Below are positions 9,477 through 20,734 of a stretch of DNA of 64,000 nucleotides, piece by piece. Position 1 is the first letter of the stretch. Each line of letters starts with the position of its first letter. The stretch lies in assembly GCF_020379485.1 (NCBI RefSeq), contig NC_063436.1, positions 21,140,423 through 21,204,422 of the forward strand, given 5' to 3'. This DNA comes from Brassica napus (lineage: Eukaryota; Streptophyta; Magnoliopsida; Brassicales; Brassicaceae). The translations under genes were made by a program, and so were the position numbers. The notes under the pieces were generated by a model. It had not been told where the DNA came from. It did no database searches and saw only the letters and a program-made list of their open reading frames with translations.

Positions 9477-12008
9477 TTAATAGCCCGGAAACATTGGAGG
9501 TGGTGGCGATGCATATTGGTGACCAACGAATGGTGGTATGATGAATTCATCACTTGGAGGTGGTGCCTCTGTGGTCTGTGTCGGTGTTCCTGGGGGAGGA
9601 GAGTTGACCGGTGTTTGTGGTGGAGATTGAATTGGGGTTGGCGACTGTGGCTGTGGGGAGGGAACCGGTGGTGGAGGAGAGTGGACAGGCGGCGGGGGAG
9701 AATATACCGGTGGTGGTGGAGAATGGACTGGTGGTGGAGGTGAATGGACTGGTGGTGGAGGAGAGTGGACTGGTGGCGGTGGAGAATGTACCGGTGGCGG
9801 TGGTGAATGGACTGGTGGTGGCGGTGGTGGAGAATAAACGGGTGGTGGAGGTGAATGGACTGGTGGTGGAGGAGAATGTACCGGTGGTGGTGGAGGAGAA
9901 TATACCGGTGGTGGTGGTGAATGGACTGGTGGTGGAGGAGAATGTACCGGTGGTGGTGGTGAGTGGACTGGGGGTGGAGGAGAATGAATTGGTGGTGGTG
10001 GTGAGTGGACTGGGGGTGGAGGAGAATGAACTGGAACTGGAGGAGAAACCGTTGGGGGATGTGATTGATGTGGCGGAGGTGGGCTGCGTCGGAACTTCAC
10101 TGGAGATTGATCATATGGATCATTTGGTTGTGGGGACTCTTTTGGAGGTTGTGGAGATGAATACACTGTTGGTGGTGAATGGACAGGTGCTGGTGGTGAG
10201 TGGACTGAAAGTGGAGGAGAAACCGTTGGGGGATGTGATTGATGTGGCGGAGGCGGGCTGCGTCTGAACTTCACTGGAGACTGATCATATGGATCATTTG
10301 GTTGTGGTGACTCTTTCGGAGCTTGTGGTTTCTGAACCGGTGATGGTGGTGAATACACTGGTGTTGGGGGTGGTGGTGAATGGACAGGTGGTGGTGGAGA
10401 ATAGACCGGTGGGGGTGGAGAATGAACCGGCGGTGGTGGTGGAGAATGAACCGGTGGGGGTGGAGAATGAACCGGCGGTGGTGGTGGAGAATGAACCGGC
10501 GGTGGTGGTGAATGGACTGGTGGGGGCGGTGGTGGTGAGTGGACTGGTGGCGGAGGAGAATGTACTGGTGGTGGTGGTGAATGGATTGGTGGTGGCGGTG
10601 GAGAATATACCGGAGGCGGTGGAGACTGAATATGAGACGGAGGAGAAACCACCGGAAGATGCGGCTGTGGAGGAGGTGGGTTACGCCTGAACTTCACAGG
10701 AGACTGGTCAGATGGGTCATTTGGTTTTGGAGACTCTTTAGGTGGTTGTGGGTTATGTACTGGCTGAGATGGCACCGGTGATGGTTGCTTCGACTTCGAT
10801 GGTGTAGAGGGGCTATAACCGCCACCAGCACACTTGTCCTTACTACAATCAACGGGACGGCTAATCACTACCGCACATTCCTTGGCCGACCTTTGTTTAG
10901 GCCTATCTGGCAAGCAGTTACGTGTATCGTCCAATGCAATCTCCTTCTGACTACCTGGGACACATGAATCACCTTGTCCATTGAAATAATTGTAGGCATA
11001 CGTCAAATTAACCAACTTAGGCAACTTGCAGATATTCTCCGGCACAAACCCAGTGAGTTTATTTCCAGAGATATCAATCTCTTCGACGCCAGTAAGCCCA
11101 ACAAAGCTCTGCGGTAAAACACCCGTGAATGAGTTCATGCTAGCATCAAAAACGTTCACATTGGCTAGCTTTCCGATCTCTGATGGGAAACAACCTCCAA
11201 GACGGTTGTCCTTGAATATGATTTCGTTGAGATTCTTCATGTTCCCAATACTTTTAGGGACACAACCGTTGAATTTGTTGTGAGCGAAGGTCACGACGGA
11301 AGCAGAGGATTCTCCAAGAGACTCAGGAATGGTGGAAGTGAATCTGTTGTTGTTCAAGAAAATGGCATCGAGATCCTTCTTGAAAAGCTGAGGAGGGACT
11401 TGACCTTCGAAATCATTGAACCTAAGATCGATGAATTTAACAGCCGGCCACGAAAGGACAACCGAAGGGAAAGGTCCTACGAAACGGTTGTTGCTGGCAT
11501 CGAACTCATACATTAACTTCAACCTATCGAGACTCTTGGGTATGATACCACAAAACCGGTTCGAATTCAAATGGAACATGGCCACATCCGTCATCAAACC
11601 AAGCTCAACGGGTAAATGTCCCGCAATATCTGCACCATTAAGATCTACGCCGGCCACAACCGCGACGCTAGGATCATCAAGAGCCGGTGCACAAAACACG
11701 CCTGTGTAGCCACACACGTGCGGACCATGCCAGTTTCCGGTGGTGTTAAACGGGTCTGAATAGACTGCTTTTTTCCATGCTTGGAGAGCGATATAAGCTC
11801 TTTTAAGCCTATTGTTGGCAAACGTCTCCTTGAGATCGACCTCATACTCAATATCATCAGGAAGATCGCCGTTCTCGGGTAATGTCAAGAGCTGTCGCTG
11901 CGCAATGAACGAGGCTTCTGCGTCCGTGAGTGCTAAAACAACAGAGGAGGATAAGAAGAATAGGACACAGCCAAAGGCCGTGAGAGAAAATGGAGGAGGT
12001 TTAGTCAT
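9477..12008 (-). CDS. PEX3: Leucine-rich repeat extensin, pollen type (PEX3/LRX10-like), 843 aa, single exon
   Basis: Cell-wall protein of the LRX family: an LRR domain anchored to the wall by a hydroxyproline-rich extensin tail; pollen members act in tube growth and bind RALF peptides. A signal peptide (residues 1-27, FGCVLFFLSSSVVLAL) is followed by the conserved LRX start (AFIAQRQLL-like SFIAQRQLLTLPENG). WHGPHVCGYTGVFC near residue 95 is the classical N-cap, and about ten LRRs run from about 120 to 345 (NRFCGIIP, NRFVGPFP, NSFTGVLP). A Cys hinge (DSCVPGS, RNCLPDRP, VDCSKDKC) runs to about 390, and the rest is SPPPPVHSPPPPVYS repeats to the C-terminus (FPGY). The block DQSPVKFRR-PPPP is present three times. 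No intron is needed, as in other LRX genes. Position next to the CBP1-like gene supports At2g15880 (PEX3/LRX10). The extensin part appears longer than I recall for Arabidopsis, consistent with repeat expansion. Confidence 0.93.
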   Translation of the reverse strand: MTKPPPFSLTAFGCVLFFLSSSVVLALTDAEASFIAQRQLLTLPENGDLPDDIEYEVDLKETFANNRLKRAYIALQAWKKAVYSDPFNTTGNWHGPHVCGYTGVFCAPALDDPSVAVVAGVDLNGADIAGHLPVELGLMTDVAMFHLNSNRFCGIIPKSLDRLKLMYEFDASNNRFVGPFPSVVLSWPAVKFIDLRFNDFEGQVPPQLFKKDLDAIFLNNNRFTSTIPESLGESSASVVTFAHNKFNGCVPKSIGNMKNLNEIIFKDNRLGGCFPSEIGKLANVNVFDASMNSFTGVLPQSFVGLTGVEEIDISGNKLTGFVPENICKLPKLVNLTYAYNYFNGQGDSCVPGSQKEIALDDTRNCLPDRPKQRSAKECAVVISRPVDCSKDKCAGGGYSPSTPSKSKQPSPVPSQPVHNPQPPKESPKPNDPSDQSPVKFRRNPPPPQPHLPVVSPPSHIQSPPPPVYSPPPPPIHSPPPPVHSPPPPVHSPPPPPPVHSPPPPVHSPPPPPVHSPPPPVHSPPPPPVHSPPPPVYSPPPPVHSPPPPTPVYSPPSPVQKPQAPKESPQPNDPYDQSPVKFRRSPPPPHQSHPPTVSPPLSVHSPPAPVHSPPTVYSSPQPPKESPQPNDPYDQSPVKFRRSPPPPHQSHPPTVSPPVPVHSPPPPVHSPPPPIHSPPPPVHSPPPPVHSPPPPVHSPPPPVYSPPPPPVHSPPPPVHSPPPPVYSPPPPPPVHSPPPPVHSPPPPVHSPPPPVHSPPPPVHSPPPPVYSPPPPVHSPPPPVPSPQPQSPTPIQSPPQTPVNSPPPGTPTQTTEAPPPSDEFIIPPFVGHQYASPPPPMFPGY

Positions 12009-12423
12009 GGCTTAGATCAAAACCTTGGAAAAGACCCAAGGCTGCATGGAAAGTATGGAGATAACAAAGGGGGTTAGTATTAATAAATACCAAAACGATT
12101 TTTCAATTTGCATCACCAAACAGTTTTTGTCCTATATTTAGAAGACTTTTGTTTTGTTTTTTGAAAGATTTTGCTTAACATTCGGAGACAGAACATTATC
12201 AAGAATAGAAATCTCTCCGTAACCAAAACCAGGTACTAAAATAAGCACACGGCTTCAAAACAACTTTATTATCAGACCATTCAAGATCATCACACATTGA
12301 CAAACCATATTTTATAGGTATTATGAAAAGGTATTATAATAATTATATGTTATAAAGCAAAGTATCAAGAAACCACTTGTTGCTATATGTACATAGAAGT
12401 AAAACTGTGTGAGATGGATTCTT
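12009..12423. promoter_or_regulatory. PEX3-like promoter and 3' flank of the CBP1-like gene
   Basis: About 415 bp between the LRR-extensin start codon (minus strand) and the stop codon of the next minus-strand gene. AATAAATACC at 12082 on the plus strand could reflect a TATA-like element in reverse (GGTATTTATT, about 80 bp upstream of the start). Pollen-type AGAAA/TTTCT pentamers are present but too short to be significant. No other gene. Confidence 0.4.
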
Positions 12424-13389
12424 TCAGTCTGTTTCGTGGTCCGGAGCGTGAGAGAACCAAGCAGGGATGGTTCCTTTGGCTCTAAGCAATCTTGTGAAAG
12501 CAGAATCTGGCATTCTTGATTTCTCTTCTTCTTCCAATTCTTCTTGAGATTTTGGTAAACCATCGGGGACGTGAACGTGCGGTTTCATCTTATCTGAATC
12601 CGTTTCCTCTGTAACCTCTAAACCATTCTTGGTTTTGCTTTCCTTCTTCATCGAAGCAAGTCCATGTAAACACCCGATTAGCAATTTCAAACCGCCTGTT
12701 TGCAAGATTAGATTCTCAACTTCCACCTTTGGCTTCTCCTTCTCAAGGTCTTTGAGTTCAAAGTAAGCTCTCCAGCAGCTGTAAGAAGCATCACCTTCGA
12801 GTGTAGAACAGTAATCTGAAATCGAACAAAAAACATGTCTCAAATATCTAATAACATCAATTTACAAAAAAAAAAATCTCACTCATATTAAAAAGATACA
12901 TTAAATTACTTTAAAAAAAACTACATTTTCTGTAAATTCAATTTTCAGTAACTTTTAACAATACTAATTCAACAAAATCGTTAATTTTCTTAAAATTTAC
13001 AATTTTTTATAGAAAACACAAAAATCTATCTTTTATATTTTTTCTTCTTTCTAAAACATCAAAGAATATTTCATATATTAAAAAGTAGATATTTCATATA
13101 TTCTCAAGGACATCTTTCTATGTAATACATGCAAGAACAGAACAGGAAACGTTTTCTTGGTCGGTAAAATATATGTACCTGAGAGTTCGGTCTCGGCCTT
13201 TTCTATTAATGGCGGATCTTGAAGTACACGGTCGAATTTTCCGCGGCTGAAGAGCTCAAGCTTAGGAACGTCTCTCGTGCTTGAACACCTGACCACCGCA
13301 AAACAAGACTTCGACGGTTCGACGAACTGAGGCTTGCCGTGAAACTCTATAGGGAGAGGAAACGGACGAAGAGTAACAGACTTTATCAT
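12424..13389 (-). CDS. CBP1: CCG-binding protein 1-like (CBP1/MEE14), 200 aa, two exons
   Basis: Exon 1 is 13389-13179 (MIKSVTLRPFPLP...), exon 2 is 12815-12424. The intron has GTACAT...TTTCAG ends and the join (G|AT = Asp) is in frame, 603 nt in total. The N-terminus is basic/hydroxylated and acid-poor, like a plastid transit peptide. The conserved core runs LELFSRGKFDRVLQDPPLIEKAETELSDYCSTLEGDASYSCWRAYFELKDLE, followed by an acidic helical stretch and a C-terminal MPDSAFTRLLRAKGTIPAWF. In Arabidopsis the family member At2g15890 (MEE14/CBP1) interacts with CCG and the Mediator complex in the central cell and is needed for pollen-tube guidance. An alternative ATG 39 nt upstream (13428) is in frame, but MIKSV fits a transit peptide start better. 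Its upstream region carries a 295-bp tandem duplication. Confidence 0.85.
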
Positions 13390-13495
13390 CTTCACTGAAA
13401 GAAAGATATTATTATCAGCAAGTAGCAAGAAAGAAGGGTTGGTTTTTAAAGTTCGAGATTATGCAGAAGAGTGAAATGGATAAGGCTTCGGATAC

Positions 13496-13763
13496 TTTTT
13501 TTTATAGAGAAAAGGAAAAAGCAAATTGAATTATGAAAATATGGCCCATAGGTTTAGCGCCGTTGATTTTATTTGTGTATATAATCATAATTTAAGATAA
13601 GGTTGTATAAATATAAAATATCCTTTGATTGGTCCCACACCCAAAATATCTTAAATGGGTTTTGCCAAAAGACTAATGCTGGTGTCTTTCAATCAAGCAG
13701 AACTAGGCTACCAGCATACATTATCTAATTTGGTTCTGAATATCTAGAAAATCATATCAAAAT

Positions 13764-13797
<34 letters not shown>

Positions 13798-14085
13798 TAT
13801 AGAGAAAAGGAAAAAGCAAATTGAATTATGAAAATATGGCCCATAAATTTAGCGCCGTTAATTTTATTTGTGTATATAATCATAATTTAAGATAAGGTTG
13901 TATAAATATAAAATATCCTTTGATTGGTCCCACACCCAAAATATCTTAAATGGGTTTTGCCAAAAGACTAATGCTGGTGTCTTTCAATCCAGCAGAGCTA
14001 GGCTACCAGCATACATTAGCTAATTTGGTTCTGAATATCTAGAAAATCATATCAAAATTATTATATATATATATATATATTAGTG
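13496..14085 (+). repeat. 295-bp tandem duplication upstream of the CBP1-like gene
   Basis: Two head-to-tail copies at about 13496-13790 and 13791-14085 share phrases such as AGAGAAAAGGAAAAAGCAAA (13505, 13800), GATTGGTCCCACACCCAAAA and TGCCAAAAGACTAATGCTGG. Only a handful of substitutions separate them (for example GGTTTAGCGCCGTTGA against AATTTAGCGCCGTTAA), and each ends in an (AT)n run. The offset is exactly 295 where checked. The first copy begins about 107 bp upstream of the CBP1-like start codon, so the duplication includes its promoter. Confidence 0.93.
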
Positions 14086-15844
14086 CGATGTTTGCAAAAT
14101 GATTAATTAATATAAAATTCAACTTCACAGTTCTTTTCCTTCCTGTAAATCTTTCAGAGCAAACAGCTCATTTCTGTTTTTTTGTTCTTTTTAAATGGCA
14201 TAATTAAATGACATTTAAAATAGTAGATTGACTTTAAACTTGTAAAAATACATATATAACCGTACAAAAATTTAAAGTTCAATAAAATATTCACAAAAAA
14301 AAAAATTGAAATCTGATATCTTTAAAAAATAACAATGGATCAAGCATAAAATGAAAAGTCGAATATAGGAAGTTATTTAAGATGAAAATTTTTAACCCAC
14401 ATATATATAAACTTTTAAATTAAATAATAATAAACTCTTAACTTCTATTAATCTAATCGTATTGGAAACGTAAAATAAATAGTGATATAATATATATATA
14501 TATATACACTTGAAATACTTGAAATTTTTAATGTTTTTATGAATGACATTTTCCAATAAAAGAACGTAATCAGATTTTCGATTTATATGAGAATTTGAAA
14601 ATAATTATAAGCAATTTCAATTTATATTTACATTTGCATATACTATTAACAATTATGATTAATAAAAAAAAATATAAATTTATCATAAGTGTCGTTTTAA
14701 GTAAGTAAATATAAGTTTAACTGACAAAAAATTGCCAATAAATTTTCATAATGACGTAAACTATTACTTTATAATATTTGAGTGATTACCGGTAAATAAA
14801 CGTATTTTTTTGGTAAAATTTATTTTATTGATATGTTACCATTTTATCAATATACTATTTTAATATTCATACCCAATTGCGACAGATTCGAAAAGACATT
14901 GACATGATAATTATTTTAGAACGTCAAAAATACGCCATCATAAAATCTCGGGAATAGATTTTAGATATGCAATGTTTTATTAAAAATTGAAAAGGTACAA
15001 AAAAATTAATCAGATATTGCTGACAAAATAGTTCAAAATAGAGTTTGAATTAATTATTTAAAAATAAATCAAAGTACAACATCATATTAAACATGGTAAT
15101 GTATATTACATTTATATGACAAATTTCTTTAGAATTCTTCTCAGCAACAATTTTTTGAATATTGTATTTGTATTTATATTGCACTTTCATATGGAAGGAA
15201 ACACGAAGGTTCTTGTTATTATTTTCATTTTTTAGCCTGGTGACTATATATAGAGATGTAAATCTACTTTAAATTTTCCTTAAATATGTCATGAAACTTT
15301 TCAATCAAATAATTTATAACAAACATATTAAAAAGCAAATACCCTATGATGTTAATTTGCAGCAAATGGAATTAAATAACTCAATTTGTTGAATATTTAT
15401 GTTTGAGTCCACAAATTAGAAGTGTAATGAGTACTTTTGTTTTGTGAACTACTCTAGAGAAATATTGAATCCTAAAGAACGGTTTATACGCGGGATGAAT
15501 ACTTTTGTGTCACCCTACACATTCGATGTCTGATTGGAAATGGCCAGGGCTTGTACATTGTTTCTACAAACATACAAAGCGATGTCCATACAAAGTTGTT
15601 TTGGTTGTATTGTCGATTAATATTTTGTTCCACGGCTTGTATTCGTGTAGAATTGCAACTAAATTAGCTCTTGTTGAAAAAATAATTATTAGAGTTTCTA
15701 TTCTATTATTTGATCCATAGAAATGTAAAATTTGGTTTGGTGAACTTGGAGGGCAAGTTATTTGTCCATGGAAGATAATTAAAAAAAACTATTTAGAAAC
15801 CTCAATTACATAGTACTGCTTCTGCATTACACTTTTTGTCTCTC
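14086..15844. other. AT-rich intergenic region
   Basis: Very AT-rich, with a short (AT)n run near 14490-14510. A 71-codon plus-strand frame at 15505-15720 (two MCHP-type Cys and a hydrophobic centre) has no family I recognise and no promoter context. I see no supportable gene. Confidence 0.6.
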
Positions 15845-16756
15845 TTACAGAAGCCCTCCAGTTAAAGAATTTACAGCATTTGCGTAGAGGTCGGTAAGAG
15901 AGTACTGCCTCAGATTTCTCACCTCGTACCAAGAGTTCAACGACTCAAGGTTCTTGTCTGTCCCTGAAAACGCCACCTGGATTCCAATGTTGCAATTAGC
16001 CTCGCCTCCATTAGCCTTGCATTTTGCTGTTGGAACCGCACAATCCGTCCCATTCAGACACACGGAAGACGATCCTCCTTTGCACGAGTCGCATCCGAAG
16101 TTGTTCCAGAACAGATTCTGCAACACTCCCCTCTGAAACTCCATCACCTGCCACAATAATGTTTCAAGTTTAGCGATTCAAATGCATTGTTGTTATGTTG
16201 TTTTGTTTTGAAAAAGGGTTTAAGGTTAATAATCATTACAAGTGTGAAAGATGTGATTGTGTGACTTCCATCAGCGACCTTCGCAGGGTAAGATCTTGCT
16301 GCGTATTTCGAGCCTGCGAACCCAACCATGTGTCCTCCTGCTTCACTCTTTTCACAACAACATCCCAAATAATTATTTAGTTTTTTTTTGTGGTTGTGTC
16401 TCATTGATATTACGTCATGATATAGCCATTGAGATACTTACCGGGTTGAACTTACTTGTGTCGATGGAGAGAAGAGAGATCTCGTCCACCTTAGGTCTAA
16501 AAAGCGCCAGCTGCGCCATTTTCGCAGCTAAACCAAGACGAGAATCGCAAGGGGAAAGCTGGATTTGGTCAAGGAAGAAAGCTTCTTTGCTTGAGATTGC
16601 AACACCTACGGTGAAACCATCTCCTTTGCTTATTTCAGTGTCTGAACATGGACTGTACACCACGTTGTTGTCCAAGGCTCCGACCAAAACATCAACCATC
16701 ACCATCAATAACATGATGGTCGTAGTGACCTTTCCTAAGGTTGCTGGTTTCACCAT
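15845..16756 (-). CDS. Secreted cysteine-containing plant protein of unknown function, three exons, about 242 aa
   Basis: Exons 16756-16442, 16347-16240 and 16147-15845 join in frame (726 nt). A clear signal peptide is present (TIMLLMVMVDVLVGALDNN, cleavage near residue 27). The mature part has a Cys-light first half (VVYSPCSDTEISKGDGFTVG, FLDQIQLSPCDSRLG), a short middle exon (HMVGFAGSKYAARSYPAKVA) and a Cys-rich third exon (FGCDSCKGGSSSVCLNGTDC, AKCKANGGEANCNIGIQVAF). Even numbers of closely spaced Cys suggest disulfides outside the cell. The C-terminus SWYEVRNLRQYSLTDLYANAVNS is conserved-looking. I believe it belongs to the small plant family sometimes annotated 'expp1', but I am not sure and give no symbol. 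No catalytic motif is recognised. Confidence 0.8.
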
Positions 16757-19700
16757 TCCTAGAGATCCTCTTTAGATTGATCTTGTGAAGAAAGGATAAA
16801 AATCAGAACGAGGTTGTTTCAAGGGTGAGCTTTTTCTGGGTTTAGGATGATCCTTCAAAGGAAAAGAAAATGATGGAGTTAAGACGCAACAAACGGTTAC
16901 TTCGGCTGTAAAAATGGATCTGTCTCCTTTTTCTTTCTTGGAACACTAATTGTTTGGATCTCTCCTTAAATTAGTAATTTCTTATTAACAGAAAAGTAAT
17001 TGAATGTATTGCTATTGTTGGTAATGTATACTCTTTTTTCTGCTTCTTGGTAAAACTGAGCTGTTTTATTTGCCATATTCTCTAGTTAATTCAAGGGAAT
17101 ACAATCTGGTGCAAGCAATTAGTGTGTATAAAGCTGCCACCATCAAAACGTTTAAAAAGGAGTTTGGATTGTCATTTAGACAGGTTTCACATTTACAGAT
17201 AACACTATACATGTAATATAACATATGAAATAATGTACAATTTATAAATACCAAATTTTATGATATAATATATCAACTAGATTGATAAATTTTTTTGTTT
17301 TAATTTTTTCTGAAAATTTTAATTTTTATATTTTTTTAAATCATATTTGTATTTAATATTAATTTAATATAATAAAATAATTCTTTAAATAAATAAAATA
17401 CATAGTTGAACATAACATTAATCAATAGATCACGATATTTTTTTAATAGAGTAGATGATAAAATAACATTCAAAATAATATCACACAACTTCCATAGAAA
17501 GAAACAAAAGAAAAATATTTTAACGCATCATGTTTATACCATAGTGGTTTCATAGACAATTTTTTTCAAATCTTTACAGTTCATTAAAAAATAAGAATCC
17601 AAAAAACTTGCAAACTCCTTGATTTAAAGAGACGGTTAACTATAACCTTAACTGGGTGTTTTACCTCGTTGCTAGAACTCGACGGGTACAGTCCATACTC
17701 ACAGGTTGTACTCTTGAGTTGCAAGTGACATTTTCCTAAACTTCTTAATTTCATCATTGTATTGTATTGGCTCGAGTCTAAATCAATGCTCCCTCCATAT
17801 GAGCTGTATACATTGCTTTGACCCGGTTTCATCCATTAGTGAAGTTCTGATAGTGATACGTTTCCTTCTAAAGCATGCAGAATCTGCTTGTTTTTCACAC
17901 AAAATTATTAACATATATCCTTGAGACTATATTTTGCAACGTTAAAAAAAAGATTAATGGCTGACTCCTAGGAGAAGAGAAAGGATGAAGTATGTTATAA
18001 TTTGGCTCATGTGAGGTCTGTGGCAAGGGGGATGGCGGCGAACACGACATAGCATAACCACAATGTGAGCCATCTCTTCTCTGTTGTACTCTTATTCATA
18101 TTTGTATTAGTTAAATCCTCAAGCCTTCTTCATATATTATAATATTATATTAGTTTGATTATTTTTTATTAAAAAAAGCAATAGACTATAATTAAAAGAT
18201 ATTGAAATATACTTTAAATAGGAAAAATCTAAACATTTTATTTACAAATCTTAATGGTTTCTTTACAAAAATTTTAACATAATAAATTTTCAAATATCTG
18301 GCATTTGTTGTTGCGATTTGTACTCAAACAATGCAGTTAAAATTTTCAAATATTTTGCAGTAATCTAGGAAGTTCAACAAACATGGAAATATCCATTTTT
18401 ATATTTATTTTAATTATAATATAAGATAATATAAATTGTCATTGACATTGTCACTTTAACCCGAACACAAGCAGCCATGCGAGATATATACAAACACCCA
18501 GTCTGTTTTTTTTGACTAAAACAAACACCCAGTCTTAGTAACATGGCAAATGAAATGTATATATTGTTTAGCATTGGTAAAATGAAAGAGCATATATAAA
18601 AAAAATTTGCTACATTATTAACTTTTTATAAAATGAATTTATTGAACCACTAAAGAGGAAAGGATTAAAGAACAAAATAATAATGAAGGAGAATATTTGA
18701 AAGTGCATAGGTCACTTAAGGTTAGATGTGAAGAATTTGTTGTCATATGGTCGTATATTTTGTAAGAAGTGAAAAGTTTATTGTCATAGTCACCAAGGTT
18801 AGAACATGAGTAAGATCGGGTATTAGTTTTTAACAATAACAAAACTATATGGTTGCATATTTTGTAAAGAGGAGTAATTGCTGTAAATTGAGTATTTGGC
18901 ATGCAAATTGTTTAGATAATTGATGAGTATAACATATTGGTTAATTATGGTTAGTGTATTAGAAAAGAATAATGCTCAAACATGTATATTATATATTGTA
19001 TTATATTGTATAAACAAATTATAAGGATTGTTATATTTGTTTCTAATGAAAAATGAATAGGTCCAAAACTTAAATGACAACTTTTTAAGTAGATAAAAAA
19101 TAGAACCCTAAATTAATAGATTAGATTATCTTAAATTATACATAATACTTTTACTATTATAATTTATTGCATTTTAAAAAGTAATCACCATAGGCGTCTA
19201 GAGACAGATACTAGAAGGAATTTAGAACACTGCTAATAATAAGATTTTATGAGCTAGATGGGACTGAGTCACCGAAACATCTCTTTGCTTTGGATCTCAA
19301 TAAGCTGTGTTTTTTTTATCATTCTGCTTCCTCAAAAATCAAAAACAGCCAAGAAAAGAAAAGGCAATGTAGCGGTACAATCCTTTCTCAAACCAACCAG
19401 TTTTGTAAATAATATCGGATCAAAATGTGTAAGAAAACACCAAGAATTGGGTTCAATAATCAATGCATAACCAGTAGTAACAACACAAGACCTCTGTTTG
19501 TCTGGTAACTTTTACAAATGGTTTAGTATCAAAACCCCTAATCTAAGAATGACACATCTACTGCTCTTGAACACTTCCATCAAAATCTGCAACAGAAGTA
19601 AACAAGCCTGCAAGGTTAAGATGTTTTCTTCGTTGGTTGTAATTAACGACAATCTCTCTACTTCTCGCAAACAAAACTAAAAAGACGCAACCAACACTGT

Positions 19701-19819
19701 TTTAAATCAACAACTCAACTATTTCAAACAAAGTTTCGTACTTTGACAAACAATTTCAAAAACCCAATTAGGTCTAAACAGAAAGCATCGAATCTAAAAA
19801 TCTGATTGGAAGATTCACC
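16757..19819. other. Long AT-rich intergenic region
   Basis: Holds the promoter of the secreted-protein gene (16757-17050) and about 2.7 kb of AT-rich DNA with no convincing gene. Minus-strand frames at 17584-17832 and 18639-18902 are unlike known proteins and lack splice or promoter support. The phrase ACACCCAGTCT(G/T) near an AAACAAACACCCAGTCT occurs twice within 40 bp at 18495-18535. The 3' flank of the DPH3 gene is at 19500-19819. Confidence 0.5.
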
Positions 19820-20068
19820 TCAAGCGACGGCGATGGCTTGGCTGCTTTTAGGTTGGTTGTTCTTCTTCTTCGTATCGTTCTGAAAATCCTCCATGTTGTA
19901 GATGACGGTGATGTAGAGCGAGCAGCTCGGGCAATTCGCGATCTCTTCGCCGAGACGCAGATCCTCCTTGGTGATCTGGAACAGATCGCCACAGGGGCAA
20001 GGGTACGTGTACGCCTGGATCTCTTCGTTCCACTCCATATCCTCTATCTCCACATCGTCGTACGACAT
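19820..20068 (-). CDS. DPH3: DPH3, CSL zinc finger protein (diphthamide biosynthesis), 82 aa
   Basis: Small electron-transfer/iron-sulfur partner needed for the first step of diphthamide synthesis on elongation factor 2; the same family (Kti11) also serves Elongator in tRNA wobble-uridine modification. The sequence shows the full CSL zinc finger: MSYDDVEIEDMEWNEE, then YPCPCGDLFQI (Cys24, Cys26) and NCPSCSLYITVIY (Cys46, Cys49), the four metal ligands. The C-terminal tail is Lys/Asn-rich and variable. The single-exon ORF from ATG at 20068 to TGA at 19820 has the family's usual length of about 80 aa. Probable counterpart of At2g15910. Upstream GGCTAAAATTAGGG at 20111 lies in the short GC-richer 5' region. 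Confidence 0.95.
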   Translation of the reverse strand: MSYDDVEIEDMEWNEEIQAYTYPCPCGDLFQITKEDLRLGEEIANCPSCSLYITVIYNMEDFQNDTKKKNNQPKSSQAIAVA

Positions 20069-20159
20069 CGCCGGAAGTTTGGAAAAAACCTTTTTTTTTG
20101 TTCCTTCTCCGGCTAAAATTAGGGTACAGCGTATGTGAGCTCCGCCGCCGCGTTAAATG

Positions 20160-20540
20160 TTTATATTTCGAAGAGTTGATGATGATCGAGGCGAGAGATA
20201 TAATTTTTATTTAGTCCTCTAACTTTATGAATTATTAACAAACCACCTCAGACGTTCAATTATAAAATTTTAATCCTAATACCATCAGTTTTCTTTTATA
20301 TTTACAAGTTTTCGAAATACTATTTAGTTTTACTTTTTTATAATTAAAATTTTAATCCGAAAACTCATGTTTGAATAATAATGGAGTTGTCATTTTTAAT
20401 ACAAATGAAACAGTCATTTTAATACAAATCACTTCAAACTTCCAATTAATACATCCCCTAAAACACTATCAACAAATGTTGTAAGTTGTAACCATGGATT
20501 ATGAACAAGCTAGAAGTGTTGATAACCTCTGCAACATATA
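20160..20540. other. Upstream AT-rich region of DPH3
   Basis: About 380 bp of AT-rich sequence between the DPH3 5' region and a SINE insertion. No gene or clear element seen. Confidence 0.5.
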
Positions 20541-20719
20541 ACCAAGCGCTCGTAGCTTGGTGGTAAAGGAGGTACAGCTGTACTGTCCGCCACTCGGGTT
20601 CGAGTCTTGGCCACAACGGATTTAACATCTCTTCCGTTGGGGCGCTGGACCCCTTTCAAAGGGATAGTTGGGAATGTGGCTGCCCAGATACCAGAGTTAT
20701 CAAAAAAAAAAAAAAAAAA
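20541..20719 (+). mobile_element. tRNA-derived SINE with poly-A tail and target-site duplication
   Basis: The head matches an internal pol III promoter: box A-like TAGCTTGGTGGTAAAGG at about 20553 and box B-like GGTTCGAGTC at about 20598. A tRNA-unrelated body with TTCCGTTGGGGCGCTGGACC follows, and the element ends in a run of about 18 A at 20702-20719. The flanks carry a 15-bp direct duplication, CCTCTGCAACATATA, at 20526-20540 and 20720-20734. Length, tail and duplication are all as expected for a plant SINE mobilised by LINE machinery. The perfect duplication implies a fairly recent insertion. Confidence 0.95.
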
Positions 20720-20734
20720 CCTCTGCAACATATA

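Noticed and set aside
9516..10690. Long plus-strand frames rich in Val/Glu/Gly opposite the LRR-extensin gene
   Set aside because: They are the antisense of SPPPPV repeats; the periodic codons keep the other strand open. No start context, splice sites or family support.
15505..15720. 71-codon plus-strand ORF with several Cys
   Set aside because: No recognisable family, no signal peptide or promoter, and length is expected by chance in this DNA.
20541..20620. Possible tRNA gene
   Set aside because: Box A and box B are present but the sequence cannot fold into a full cloverleaf with an anticodon stem, and it continues into a SINE body with poly-A and target duplication.
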